Source: Pseudoips prasinana (lineage: Eukaryota; Arthropoda; Insecta; Lepidoptera; Nolidae). Taken from it: 64,000 nucleotides of DNA. The notes under the pieces were generated by a model. The model had not been told where the DNA came from. It did not search any database and worked only from the letters and a program-made list of their open reading frames with translations. Below, piece after piece: positions 41,011-51,805 of the stretch (position 1 is the first letter of the stretch; each line of letters begins with the position of its first letter). The stretch is taken from positions 38,397,501-38,461,500 of the forward strand of contig OX621242.1 in NCBI GenBank assembly GCA_951640165.1, written 5' to 3'. A program made the position numbers and the translations under genes.

Positions 41011-41945
41011 AGACGTCAGTCTAGTAGAAACTGATAACTCATTTTATTTATTTGCTAATGAATCCTTAAAACATATAAAAAGGAGAAGAAAATGTTCCTA
41101 AACATATTTTTATATGTTTGCGTCACATAGTTTCACTCAAGCGCTACGACTCTTGTCCCAGCCCTGATGAGCTCAGTTCCAGAAGTTTAACATAAAACGC
41201 TATTTATTACCTGGAATGTACTTCTATTCTATAAGGTGTAGGTACTATCCCAGTAAAACTGCTTATAATTTTGCGACACATGTCACCATACACAAATAAA
41301 GACTAATGGCCGTTCTTAATGCTTTTCTGCTCTTTGAGAAAAAATACTGACATACCTAGCTACATGAAAAAAATATAAACATACACTACGAGTTGGCAAC
41401 ATTTCTGAAACCACCAGGTTAATGAGAAGAAAAATATTATATTAATTTAGTGATGGCGTCGGTGGCACATGAAAAAAAATTAGACGCAATATTTTGTACG
41501 TAATACGAAATCTTTTGGCGTCGGCGTTGAAGCGTCGAACATTTCATGATGTAAGTAACTGAAATACTTTTAGTAAAAAAGTGCAAGTATTGCACTAAAG
41601 ATAGGAGAAAAATTATGTAATTAAAATACAAATTTACGGAAAGTAATGAGAACTAAACCGCTAACGATGAATTAAACCACAGCCGACCACAGGTTTAATC
41701 TCAATATTAAATGTAAGCAAATTTGAAAATGACGAATAATGTTTCTGTTACTTGGCTACAAAAGCTTTTAATATGTATAAGTGAATACAATAATTTAAAC
41801 TATAATTATATGTATACTCCTGTAAAGGCAAATCACACAGAACTTATATTTAAACAAAGCATTGTGAAGTGTCGACGGTTTATCATCCTTTGAAGTCGGT
41901 TAATAAATAAATATAGAATAGCCTGATCCAAAACATCTTCTCTCA
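41011..41945. other. AT-rich sequence, nothing recognised
   Basis: No supported feature. Confidence 0.5.
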
Positions 41946-42040
41946 GTAGGAAACAGAAATAAGAAAATTATATCCAGTGCAGTAATAGAAATCTTGCGAG
42001 TACTATCACCGCACTGGATATTTATTCTGTGTTCCTAGTT
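41946..42040. repeat. Imperfect 95-nt hairpin
   Basis: TATATCCAGTGCAGTAATAG pairs with CTATCACCGCACTGGATAT, and the outer AGGAAACAGAAATA pairs with TATTCTGTGTTCCT. Probably a small foldback element. Confidence 0.65.
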
Positions 42041-42441
42041 TCATGGATTAGTTTTTGCAGACACTAAGCGATAGCAATGATTTTATTGTGTATTTTTACA
42101 ACTTATCAGTAAATAACATCAAAGAATAAGCAATTTACCCTAATTTCTATTGTTGACTGGCTTGACACTAACAATTTAAAAGCCAACATAAGTAAATCTA
42201 AGTTGGTAAATTTCAGTCAACGTAATAAGACCCCAGACATAAACATTAAATACAAAAACCAGTCACTCAGCGTTGTCGAATCGACCAAATTTCTGGGTTT
42301 AACACTTGATAGTAGATTAACATGGAAGCTTTACATTGAACAACTAGCAAAGAGAGTTCATAAATCAGTATATTATTATGCTCTTCATGAACTTTCAAAA
42401 ATATTCGATATCAGCACTCTGCTGACGGCGTACCATGGAAT

Positions 42442-43438
42442 TTTTGATTTTATTTTATTTATTTGGTTCACCAACAACTTAAACATTAACATGAATCTTT
42501 AAAAATAGCACGATTATTAAGATCTAATGTCTAGTTACTTATAGGTCAACACTACATTCAAAATTTAATGAGCTACTTTTACAATATTTTTTTATGTGTA
42601 ACTTAAACCCTAATAAATATTGATAGTTTTCCGAAATAATCCTAATGAGACGTGGTGGAATGTCACTGCATTGGTTATATAATTTTGTCATTCGGCAGAG
42701 AGGTGAGTTTGAGCCAAGTAATGTTCTACGTAGTGGAAGAGCTAAGGGAGTTATCGGTTTTCGTGGAATATGGAACGGAATTCTAAATCGTATCCTTTGT
42801 AACAACTCAGGGCAATCAATTTTATTTCTTAAAAATACCAAATCAGTTACATCCGTCCTCTGAGACAGTTCCATCATCTTAAAATAATCTAACCTGGTTT
42901 TATAATCCACTTCCCCCCCCCCCCCCCCAATCCTACCGAAAATGACAAGTTCCGAACAAATCTCTTTTGAATACGCTCGATTCTGAGAGAGTGAATTGCA
43001 AAGTGGGGACGCCACACAACAGCAGCGTACTCAAAAACATTTCTGACAAGGCAGTTATATAAAATTATTTTAGATTTAACATTCAGAAAGTTTTTACTAC
43101 TTCTTATTAAAAACCAAGAATCTTGGAAGACTGCTTCAGTGCCCTCTCGATGTGAGGAACAAACGTGAGTTTTCCATCCATTAAGATCCCCAAATCCCTA
43201 ATGATTTCAGTCTCTGTAAGAATGGTATCACCCAACATATATGATGATGCTGTCTTGATATGCTTTCTTGAAAATTTTATATGAGCGCATTTTTTTACAT
43301 TTAAGTAAAGATCATTGTGTACGCTCCAGGAAAGCAATGAATTTAAGTCTGCTTGTAGGTGCTGAATATCCTTTTCGAACTCTATTACGTGAGCAAGCTT
43401 CAGGTCGTCAGCGATCTTAAAAGGTTTTGTGTATTGCA
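42442..43438 (-). mobile_element. CR1/Daphne-like LINE fragment nested in another LINE
   Basis: ATGGAAT flanks the insert at 42435-42441 and 43439-43445. The minus strand starts inside the RT domain (FKIADDLKLAHVIEFEKDIQ), continues with LLSWSVHNDLYLNVKKCAHI and IRDLGILMDGKLTFVPHIER, then in another frame with RNVFEYAAVVWRPHF and YFKMMELSQRTDVTDLVFLR. It ends in an AATAAAATAAAATCAAAA tail. A C16 tract at 42913-42928 lies at one frame break. Confidence 0.8.
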
Positions 43439-43445
43439 ATGGAAT

Positions 43446-43904
43446 GGTGGCATCAGTCTTGCGGTATGGTGTGATCTTTTTTTGACTCCACCTACAAGGA
43501 GAAAATCTTTAAAGCACAAAAAAGATGCATCAGGGCTATGTTTGGACTTAAATAGGTATATGGAGAGCTGTTAACCATTATTCATCAAATATAAGATTTT
43601 AACATTACCATGCCTTTACATTTATGAGGTATCTATATTTGTTAAATTGAACCAAAATATTTTTAAGAATGCTTCAGACACTAACAATTGGCTTCAAAGA
43701 GACGTGCACCGACTGTGTATGCTCAAAACCAATACAGCTCTGATGCATAAAAGCATATATCATATGGCTCCAAAAATATTTAATACACTGCCCAAAAAAC
43801 TAAAAGGTATGGACAACTTATCAACTTTTAAGAAAGAGCTTAAGATATTGTTGATCAATAAATGCTATTATAATGTAGTAGACTATTTAAATGGTAAATT
43901 ATAA
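43446..43904 (+). pseudogene. LINE ORF2 C-terminus, right part
   Basis: See the LINE entry at 42138-44285. It is broken by a stop in the poly-T region and by further stops around 43555-43630, then open from about 43640 to 43904. Confidence 0.7.
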
Positions 43905-44285
43905 TTTTTAATTATTTTTATTCATGCATTATGAAAACTGACAATATTTTTTGACGCTTACACTATGCATTGACCTTATTTTTTCAATCCCATTATACTT
44001 ATTTGACATTATTTTGCTACTTTGGATATAATTTTGTTACTTTTGACATTATTTTACTGTTTAATTTAATGAATTATTATTTTAATGCAATGCAATGCGT
44101 GGTTATAATGTATATACTGATTCTTAAATACTAATTATTTTCACTACATGCATACTATTTAAGATGATGTAAAAATAAAAAAATACTGTTCGCATGCCTT
44201 ATTTTAAGGTAGAATATAGAGCACTATACCAATACTGTAACAACTTGGACTTTTAACCTGTATTCTGTGAATAAAGATTATTAAG

Positions 44286-45116
44286 ATAAAAAAAAAATTA
44301 AGAGAATTATTGTCGAAAATTTCACTATAACTGGAATTCTGGGACAAGCTGGCCCATTGTGATAAAATTACTTTGAAATTTCCAAGAAACGAAACCAAGA
44401 AATAGTATTTACAAAATTTTAAAGTACCATATTACTTTATATCGAGGAGTTTAAGGGATCAATCGTTAATTATATGTTTTATAAAGTAATAATAAGCAGG
44501 TCATGTGCGTGTGTAAGGCCGGAAGTGACTAAATGTAACCCTTACCATAAGATTTATATTTACTGATTCGACTTAAGATAACTATATAAAAAGTAAGGCC
44601 GAAAACCATATATTTATATTCTATGCAAGAAAAACTATAAGTCTAGATTAGTTTATTGATTAACAACGTAACGCAATGTATTCATGGTCTTTAACTTATT
44701 CAAGTAAAATATAATGTACCCTATTTTTATATGTAAGGATGATGTATTCGTATTTATAAAGAGAAAACCAACCTTACTCCAATAAAAGTCTTAACGTAAC
44801 AACTGTTTAATCGGCCACTCTCCAATCCTTTTCCTCATAGCAACAAAGAGACCTCCGCCTTCATAAAAGGTACAAACCCCGCCTTGTCATCGATCGCACA
44901 GGTAAGCTCGCTTCTTATTGGTGGGCCGCGCTATCGATACAGGTATCTTGAGTTTTAGCCAATCAGCTGTGAGAACTCAGGTGTGGCTCAAGATTTCACC
45001 TGTAATAAAGTTATATTGGTTGCATTGGGTCAGACCCTACAGTTAATGTTTGTTTAAAGAGTTGCCCTTAGCTCGTAATTTTCCTTATAATGTGAATTCA
45101 TAATTTATTTTATTAC
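44286..45116. other. No recognised gene
   Basis: The segment 44810-45010 is GC-richer and contains two ATTGG/CCAAT motifs and CACAGGTAAG, a donor-like site. I could not define an exon or promoter. Confidence 0.4.
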
Positions 45117-45375
45117 GGACGGGCCTGTTGGCGTGGTTGGTAAATGCTTGCTTTCCACGGCGCAGGACGTGGGTTCGATTCCCACCCAGGACAAATATTT
45201 GTGTGCAAGAACATGTCTGTTTGTCCTGTGTCTAGGTGTAATTATCTATATAAGTATGTAATTACGAAACAAAAAGTAATACCTATATGTAATTTATACG
45301 TTATCTGGTTTCCATAGTACAAGCTCTGCTTAGTTTAGGATCGGAGGGCCGTGAATAATGCCCCAGGATACCTAT
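45117..45375 (+). mobile_element. tRNA-derived SINE (family A), complete copy
   Basis: GGACGGGCCTGTTGGCGTGG head with A-box-like TGGTTGGTAAATGC, B box GGTTCGATTCCC, then AATATTTGTGTGCAAGAACA, AATTATCTATATAAGTATGT, TTTCCATAGTACAAGCTCTG and CTTAGTTTAGGATCGGAGGG. This is the best full-length copy in the window. The head does not fold into a cloverleaf. Confidence 0.87.
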
Positions 45376-45392
45376 TATATAAATTTAGACCG

Positions 45393-45480
45393 GTAATTGT
45401 GGAGATCTTTGGGGAGACCTTTGCCCAGCAGTGGGATCTTTCGGTTAATATGGTGATGATGATGAATAAACATTTAAAAC
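45393..45480 (+). mobile_element. RTE LINE 3' end, fragment
   Basis: GTGGAGATCTTTGGGGAGAC, CTTTGCCCAGCAGTGG and a GGTGATGATGATGAATAA tail. Confidence 0.72.
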
Positions 45481-45789
45481 ATCGGATTTGTTAAGTATTC
45501 ATGTTATTAAGATTAGGGATTTTATTAAAATGATATTTGCAAAAATCATTATTTAAAAAAAAATGGTAGCGTTCGGGTGGATGTAAATAATTAGTGTTAC
45601 AAATAAGATAAAATACAGGCAAGTTGACTGATGTAGATTAAGCAACCGATAACGTATATTGCTTTTCAATTTCAATTTTTGCTAGTAGATATTATAAATG
45701 CACTTAAAGAGCAATTATTAGGCAAATTTCATTATTGCTTGACTTCTGCAAGATATTTAGTGAGGAAATTTCATTTATTATTATTAAAA
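45481..45789. other. No recognised feature
   Basis: AT-rich interval. Confidence 0.4.
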
Positions 45790-45892
45790 CTCACGTGAGG
45801 AGTAAACATAATGAATATAGTAACGGGTGAGTCACTTAGGCTGACTCCAACGTAAAATTAATTACGTCAGTTACCGTTACTATCTTTCATTA
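45790..45892. mobile_element. Foldback element family G, short copy
   Basis: CACGTGAGGAGTAAACATAA, GTAACGGGTGAGTCACTTAG, then ACGTAAAATTAATTACGTCA and TACCGTTACTATCTTTCATT. Same ends as 35358-35700 without the internal 96-bp units. Confidence 0.75.
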
Positions 45893-46372
45893 GATACAGC
45901 TACATAGAGCCTTAATTCTTCCTTTCTTTCATGTCTTAAACAACAAAATCTGCAATTCTTCCAGTTGTACCTACTTAAGTATCCATAATATAGTATCATA
46001 ATTTAAATTAATGTGTTCCAACATTTGCATGTTAAATGTTATGTCAACTTGTCAACCATGAGTTTACAGTCACCTGGCACGAGTTCGTGAATAATATTAT
46101 CATTATAACACCTATATATAACACCTGTCACTATTAGAAATCTGAATGCCTAAAAATACATACTTACATATAACAGGTTCTCAAAAAATTCCGGGAGGTG
46201 TCGGGAGGTAAAGTTCGCGAAGGCTGGCCGAATTGCCACACTGTAGGGCAATGATGATTCTTTGAACCAAAAAAAGATAACTCTCTGGTCATAGGTCTGT
46301 CAACATAGTACATAGTTTTTCTTAGTTTTTAATTTTTTCTCTAGTTGCAAACTTCAATCTTCAGCAGGTTTC

Positions 46373-46421
46373 GAAGGTATTCAGAAGTCTAATAGAATAT
46401 ATTAGGCTTCTGAATACCTTC
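46373..46421. repeat. 49-nt hairpin, 21 of 22 pairs
   Basis: GAAGGTATTCAGAAG..CTAATA and its inverted partner differ at one position and enclose a five-base loop, GAATA. No second copy was seen in the window. Confidence 0.82.
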
Positions 46422-46439
46422 TATTGTCATTGGTATTCA

Positions 46440-46505
46440 CATGACAAGCGGAACAGTTGGCTTAACGTGCTCCCCGAGTCACAAAGAATAGTTCGTGAAC
46501 CAGAC
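46440..46505 (-). mobile_element. SINE family C core scrap
   Basis: Minus strand TGACTCGGGGAGCACGTTAA then GCCAACTGTTCC. Confidence 0.45.
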
Positions 46506-46786
46506 GAACTCTTAATTTTTGCAGTAAGATTATTCGGTACAAAAATTAAAGTAAAACGGTAGTGTCCGTGAGGGGGCTAACGGACTCTACAGTCCAACTG
46601 GTCAGTGTAAATCTCTTAGGCGTCAAATACCAAATTTTAAAGGTGTAAAGCAAATTTAAAAATAAATTAGATTATAATTATTAAAATTCCCAAATGAAAT
46701 TAAATTGATCATTAAAATTTTGTATTTTTACATAATTCATAATGGCAGATGCAAAAGAACAAATAAGTAAACAAAAAGACGATCAG

Positions 46787-46859
46787 TACCCCTGGTGGGA
46801 CTCGAACCCACAATCCCCGGCTTAGGAGGCCGATGCCTTATCCATTAGGCCACAGGGGC
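46787..46859 (-). tRNA. tRNA-Arg (anticodon CCT)
   Basis: The 73-nt minus-strand sequence folds as a canonical cloverleaf. The acceptor stem is GCCCCTG/CAGGGGT (one G-T pair) and the D arm GCCT..AGGC. The anticodon stem TCGGC/GCCGG carries loop CTCCTAA, hence anticodon CCT, which reads AGG. The T arm is GTGGG/CCCAC with loop TTCGAGT, and the discriminator base is A. The A box (TGGCCTAATGGATAAGGC) and B box (GGTTCGAGTCCC) are intact. A T5 run lies about 8 nt downstream (46775-46779 on the plus strand) as the pol III terminator. There is no intron. Confidence 0.96.
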
Positions 46860-47632
46860 TGTGGGATAATTGAATAAAATACTTTACCGATGCTCAGTGT
46901 TGCGCAGTGGTTCATTAATTTTTGAAATAGACTAAAACAGTCCCATTTTTTTTTCCAATTACTTGTCTAAATTGAAGTGTAGTTGAAGTTTTTATATAAT
47001 AGAGCTACGGGAACTTGAATAATTTCCATAACCACAAGTTATAAAATCTTTTCTAATGACTATATCGAAACTACCTATGTTATTTTAAAAAGTCTGAACT
47101 TTGTACGTGCAGTGAGAAAAATGTATTTTATTACTTTCGTCAACCATAAAATATACTTTAAAACGTTCGTAATTTGCTTATAAAACGCAGACTATTGTTC
47201 CCCCCAGGTAACACGTGTCAATCAACCCCCAGGGGTGAGTTGTGCTTAACAGTCAACCAATTGGGTTTTTATTCGCTTTATTCTCCGGGGTCTTGAATTT
47301 AAATGGTAATTTGGAGACGGTGTTTCTCGGTGTGTGTTTTAAGAGGTATTCCCAGCTGGCAATTTTCTTTACAAACATATTTCTCAATTCCCTTCCTGGT
47401 TTGTAACTTTTATAAATAATCCACATCTATGTCTGACCGTTTATCGAAGTTAAGATCTAACTTTAAAATGAGTTGCATACATTTCTGTGCTCCAGGAGTG
47501 GTGTCTCTTTTCTGTCTCCTGCTTATGTTTTTTTTAAGTTTTTGATATGCAATATATTTATCACAGTGGCTTAGTATAATTTATTTGTTGCACTCCTACT
47601 ACTGTTTACTTTACTTTCAGTTCCTATCCATC
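46860..47632. other. No recognised feature
   Basis: AT-rich sequence upstream of the tRNA gene. No gene was found. Confidence 0.45.
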
Positions 47633-47945
47633 TAAAGGTGGTCTGGAAGAGATCGCTTAACGCGATAAGACCGCCCGGCGCCGCGGCGCGCGGCGCCCGT
47701 TGTGCATTATGTTATTTATATTCAATGTATTTTCTTTCCGTTTGAGTGTGTACATACATACATACATACATAGACTCACGCCTGTTTCCCAGAGGGGTAG
47801 GCAGAGACAACGGATTTCCATTTGTCACGATCTTTGCATACTTCTTTTGCCTCGATTACTGTCATTATATTCTTCATACATGCTCGCCGGTTTAGGGTAC
47901 TCCTGACCTGCCCTTTCTGAGTGTGTACAATAAAGAATATTCTAT
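47633..47945 (+). mobile_element. Dispersed repeat H, interrupted twice
   Basis: AAAGGTGGTCTGGAAGAGAT, CGCTTAACGCGATAAGACCG, TTGTGCATTATG, then, after an insertion, GTGTGTACAATAAAGAAT, a polyadenylation-like end. A GC palindrome (47676-47698) and a LINE 3' end (47755-47917) interrupt it. A second copy lies at 58205-58290. Confidence 0.68.
47755..47917 (-). mobile_element. LINE 3' end nested in repeat H
   Basis: TGAGTGTGTACA flanks it at 47743-47754 and 47918-47929. On the minus strand it encodes KWKSVVSAYPSGKQA, then a (TATG)n tail. Related to 26805-27071. Confidence 0.78.
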
Positions 47946-48207
47946 TAATTATGCTTTTTTAAAATACCAGCCACTTCTTAAAGCCGGGGACAAAATTCTG
48001 CCAGCAGATAAAGCTTTTGAACCAGCGTGGGTGGCACCCTGCATACAAGTGGCCATTAATAAATCAAATAAAAGACCATGATTCTTTGCTCAAAATGAAT
48101 ACATTGGCTATTTGTATATCTGTTGTTGTTACTTGTTTTTTCATACAGTTTATTACTCTGGTTTCATTTTGATAGTTTACTTGTTTTTACTCGCGGCTGT
48201 GCTATAA
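47946..48207. other. No recognised feature
   Basis: Short unassigned interval. Confidence 0.4.
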
Positions 48208-48580
48208 ATAAAATAAAATAAAAAAGGGTTTTTATTCACGTAGTCTTTAAAAAAGCACTTGTAAAGAGTCAGAACATGTTTGTAGGAATACAGTTATGTA
48301 TACATTATTATTTCTAGTTACATAGATATTTAGGTACACGGATTGTTAAAACATTTATAAAATTTATTTTATAATAGCAATGATATTCCGTTCTTGTTTG
48401 TGTTAAGTTATTGTCAAACAGATTATGTTTAAGTTTAATTATCAAACATTATAGTTTTAGCTATATTTTTACTACATAGTGTCTTAATGGTTCTGTCTAT
48501 ATTAAGGTATTATTGATATTAAGGTATGGCGGTCCTTGTGTTAATAACGACGGTCGCGCTTAAATGCTTCCAATAGATCA
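48208..48580 (+). mobile_element. Dispersed repeat D, nearly complete
   Basis: AAATAAAATAAAAAAGGG start, CACGTAGTCTTTAAAAAAGC, TGTCTTAATGGTTCTGTC and ACGACGGTCGCGCTTAAATG. Confidence 0.78.
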
Positions 48581-48819
48581 AATGCACCCCAACTAAAGCA
48601 GAGCAGAGCAGAGATGGCACAAATTCGGAAACGCACAGATAATGTATGTACTCAACATTCTTCATCCATCAAGAACTTCTTATCTATATATGTATATTAT
48701 AATTTTTTAATTTAAATAGCTCTGCTACTTCACTTAATGAACGTAATTTCTTTCGTTCTTTCTGTGTCCTTTCTATACCTCCGACAACATGTATGCAAAT
48801 AATAGATAATAATAATATA

Positions 48820-48895
48820 ATAATATCTCGGGACAATGTCACACAGATCGTCCTAGCCCCAAACTAAGCAAAGCTTGTACTATGGGTAAATGACT
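48820..48895 (-). mobile_element. SINE family A, end fragment
   Basis: GTCACACAGATCGTCCTAGC, CCCAAACTAAGCAAAGCTTG and TACTATGG. Confidence 0.65.
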
Positions 48896-49817
48896 ATAAG
48901 TTGAGTAGTGAAGGCATAAAATAATGACAAACAATCTCTCATTCAATAATAATCTTTAGTAAGGATTTTTATTTAACATGTGGCCACGAACGAATCTCGA
49001 CTAACAAAACTTATTTTTGTAAGAAAAAACATTTTATTTCATTTTAATTAATGTTGATATATTTACACATTTTTGTATTTCGCGATCTAATTTCCACAGA
49101 CATGTAATTGATATTTCATTTCCAGTCCATGTTTATTTCACTATTGATTTAAATAAACATTTTGCAACGCGAGCAATAAAAAGAAACGTCCCTAGTTCTT
49201 AGAAATAAAATGAATTACGCGTTTAAACTGGGCCACACGCTAATTTTTCGCATCTACTGACGACATTCAATTAATCACCTTTGCTTTGTTAAATCAGGTC
49301 AATATTTTTTTAAAGTTAATGATAGATATATTAGGTTGAAGGTAACCCACAGCAAACTACTTAACTGGCTATATAACCAGAGTAAACTGGAAATGTACGG
49401 AAATGAATCGGAGTGCGCTAGACCATATCATCGGTTGTGTTTAATTAATTGCATCATAATATATAGAACACAGTAGCATCATAGAAGTAAATTTGTTTTG
49501 TGAAGAAAACATAGCACTGTTTCGAAAGAGTCAATGCTTGATCCGCACTAGGAAAAATAAAACTGTATCATGGGAGACTTTGTGAACATGGGTTTTTTAT
49601 AATCTGTGTTAAGATTTTAATGGATTTATTAAGTCTATATAAACTTTGTTCGCTCCATATATGACGATGACTTAGTTAAGTTGAACTTATTATTATTCTC
49701 TTAGCGGAAGACATACCTACAACTATTCGATTAAAATGAACATCCCTGGCACTCGTAATTTATTAACCAACTCACGTTTTATGCTTGGGCTGAAATAAAT
49801 AAATTAAATAATATAGT
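48896..49817. other. AT-rich sequence, nothing recognised
   Basis: No gene or element could be supported. Confidence 0.5.
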
Positions 49818-49872
49818 TAGTTGGGCGATTGGTTTCCGCACTTAGACGCCTGATTGGTCCATTGCACCTGAA
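49818..49872 (-). mobile_element. Short retroposon related to 31459-31526
   Basis: GTTAGTTGGGCGATTGGTTT, CCGCACTTAGACGCCTGATT and GGTCCATTGCACCTG match the reverse complement of the 31459-31526 insert. Confidence 0.6.
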
Positions 49873-50689
49873 AATAAAAATCTATTTATGGAATATAATT
49901 TTTTGACTTCTAGTTGTGTGTTTTATGACGCAAGTAAAAGGTTTGTATACTCTTCAATCGGCAGTCATTGCATCAGTGCTATCTTAACGCCATATATCTA
50001 CGCTGAAGCGAAATAAACCGTCTGCTCCATGAACGTACAGTACTAGTAGAGTTAAAGTCTTTTATTTTTATGTTACATAGATAACCACACATTTCTATGT
50101 TCCTCGTTTCTAAGCTGTTTTGTACACATGTGCCTAAAATAATAGCTTACAAAACAGATACTTCATATAATTCTAGTAACGGCCAGACAAACATAACATG
50201 AACTGGTATGAGTCGAAAACAAGACTGATTAATAGTAAACTTGGTTAAGTGATTTGCTGTAAGTTTCCGTAACCCGATAGATACTACGATTTAACACGGC
50301 TAATCAAAATTACTGTACTAGAAAAAATATGGGACAGGAAAATTTTTAGTTTGAACTAATTGTGGCATACAATTTTCACGGGTAACTAACGAACTTTTTT
50401 ATTATTCATACAACAAAAACCTATTAATTTGGTATGTCACAACAGTTAAAAATGTAGAGACTTCCTAACATATGAACATGAAAATGGACTCAACTTTTTG
50501 TAATAGTTTTTATTACTATAATTCTATCGCTTTCTACCAAGCTTCTTGTTGTTGTTTGTAAATAGATGTTTTGCGATAAAAAATTCAATAGAGTTTTTGC
50601 GATAATAATTTTAATCAAGTCGACTGTTATAAATAAACACTCGATCTGTTTGTGATGTCAATCGCTGTGCTGTACTGGTATGAATAAGC
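49873..50689. other. AT-rich sequence, nothing recognised
   Basis: No supported feature. Confidence 0.5.
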
Positions 50690-50935
50690 AACTCAGCAGG
50701 GTAATCTAGAGTCTTCCCAGGGTACGTGTCCTGACCACCTAGGACATGGCGGAAAAGCGGGTACCGGAGCAGCATACTCGCGTTTCCGCGGCTCCACCCA
50801 TTGGGCACCAGAAGAATTCCATGGCAGGACAGGTTGACTCAGTGCGAGTGCGACATACCCGCCTGCAAACATTTTTGCCGGTGGCATGCGTAGGCATTCC
50901 CCCCGCATTACAAAAAAATGATGATGAGAAACTAT
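50690..50935. other. GC-rich island, unidentified
   Basis: About 245 bp of clearly higher GC (CCTAGGACATGGCGGAAAAG, CGCGTTTCCGCGGCTCCACC, TGACTCAGTGCGAGTGCGAC) is open in more than one frame. It ends in A7 and GATGATGAG, suggesting a retroposon end. I recognise no protein. Confidence 0.4.
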
Positions 50936-51544
50936 TGCAAGATTAGACTTGTGAACCTGACAACTTGTTGGCTATCAGCACTTATGTATGACTGCGCGAC
51001 AATCTTACATACAGTAATATATACATGTTAATAATATAATACAATGTACACCTGTGGAAAATTAACCTAGATGGCCTCCACTGATAGTTATGTCGAGATG
51101 CTCGTATAATGAATTATAATTAACCGAGTTTCCTTATGCCATTGTCCGGGTATTTATAGACGACGCATATGCGAGTCTATGACGGTCAATGTAAGGCCTC
51201 ACATACACTGTATCGTTGCATTCTGTTCGCTGTCGTGTTCAAATATCTACATTTGTCATTGTTTAACATCTTTCCTCCCTGTTGCAGGATACTTGTTGTG
51301 GGAATGCTTTGGAAAACGGATGGAAATGTATTTCGGAGCGGAGAGATGGCTGTCAGATGATGCTTACTTATTATCCTTAATTTTTTTTTGAAGGTTCTTA
51401 AAAAATCAAAGGGCGCCATACTTGCATATATGCCCCAGATCAAGTCATTTATTTGCGACAATGGGATTTTTACATACTTACGCTGTCTGCTTACCAGCCG
51501 TGCGTAATTTAGTTTACTGACTTATCATATATATGTGTCCACAG
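50936..51544. other. No recognised feature
   Basis: No gene was supported. Confidence 0.45.
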
Positions 51545-51805
51545 TTGTGTGTTGTCCTAATGATGTCCACAGTTGCACAAACGCCTCCCCAAAAGAGTTT
51601 CACAGTGAAGTTGTGTCCATAATTTAGAGGGATATGCCATAATCGCCACGCTTGGCTGAAGAATTGGCGATCGCAGTATGATGGTCTTTGCACACAGAGA
51701 AACGCTGCTGCCCATTCTCTGGGAGATATATACTCGGGTTTACTTCTACACCCCCAACTACGAGTAGATGAAATGGGTTAACGATATTCTATGCCGTCAG
51801 CCAAA
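51545..51805 (-). mobile_element. Bipartite RTE-derived element, complete copy
   Basis: Read on the minus strand: GCTGACGGCATAGAATATCG, GAGAATGGGCAGCAGCG, CTGCGATCGCCAATTC, AAGCGTGGCGATTATGGCAT, the RTE leader up to ATTATGGACACAAC. It then goes directly to CACTGTGAAACTCTTTTGGG and GAGGCGTTTGTGCAACTGTG, the RTE 3' end. The whole ORF between the two ends is missing. Confidence 0.8.

Larger units (their letters stand above)
42138..44285 (+). mobile_element. Jockey/CR1-type LINE 3' half, interrupted
   Basis: The first part (42138-42441) encodes the end of the RT domain with NLKANISKSKLVNFS and TKFLGLTLDSRLTWK. Sequence resumes at 43446 in the same gene, with a frameshift at a T-run near 43478, KIFKAQKRCIRAMFGL and later IFNTLPKKLKGMD and LLINKCYYNVVDYL, stop at 43904. 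A 3' UTR with AATAAAG ends near 44285. A second LINE splits it at 42442-43438. Confidence 0.78.

Noticed and set aside
45117..45200. tRNA-like sequence with A and B boxes
   Set aside because: It does not fold as a cloverleaf and continues into a SINE body seen in other copies; it is a SINE head. The same applies to 17151, 27385 and 34670-34738.
50611..50946. GC-rich open frames on both strands as a host exon
   Set aside because: No consistent frame, no splice signals that fit, and an A-run plus GATGATGAG end suggest a retroposon end.
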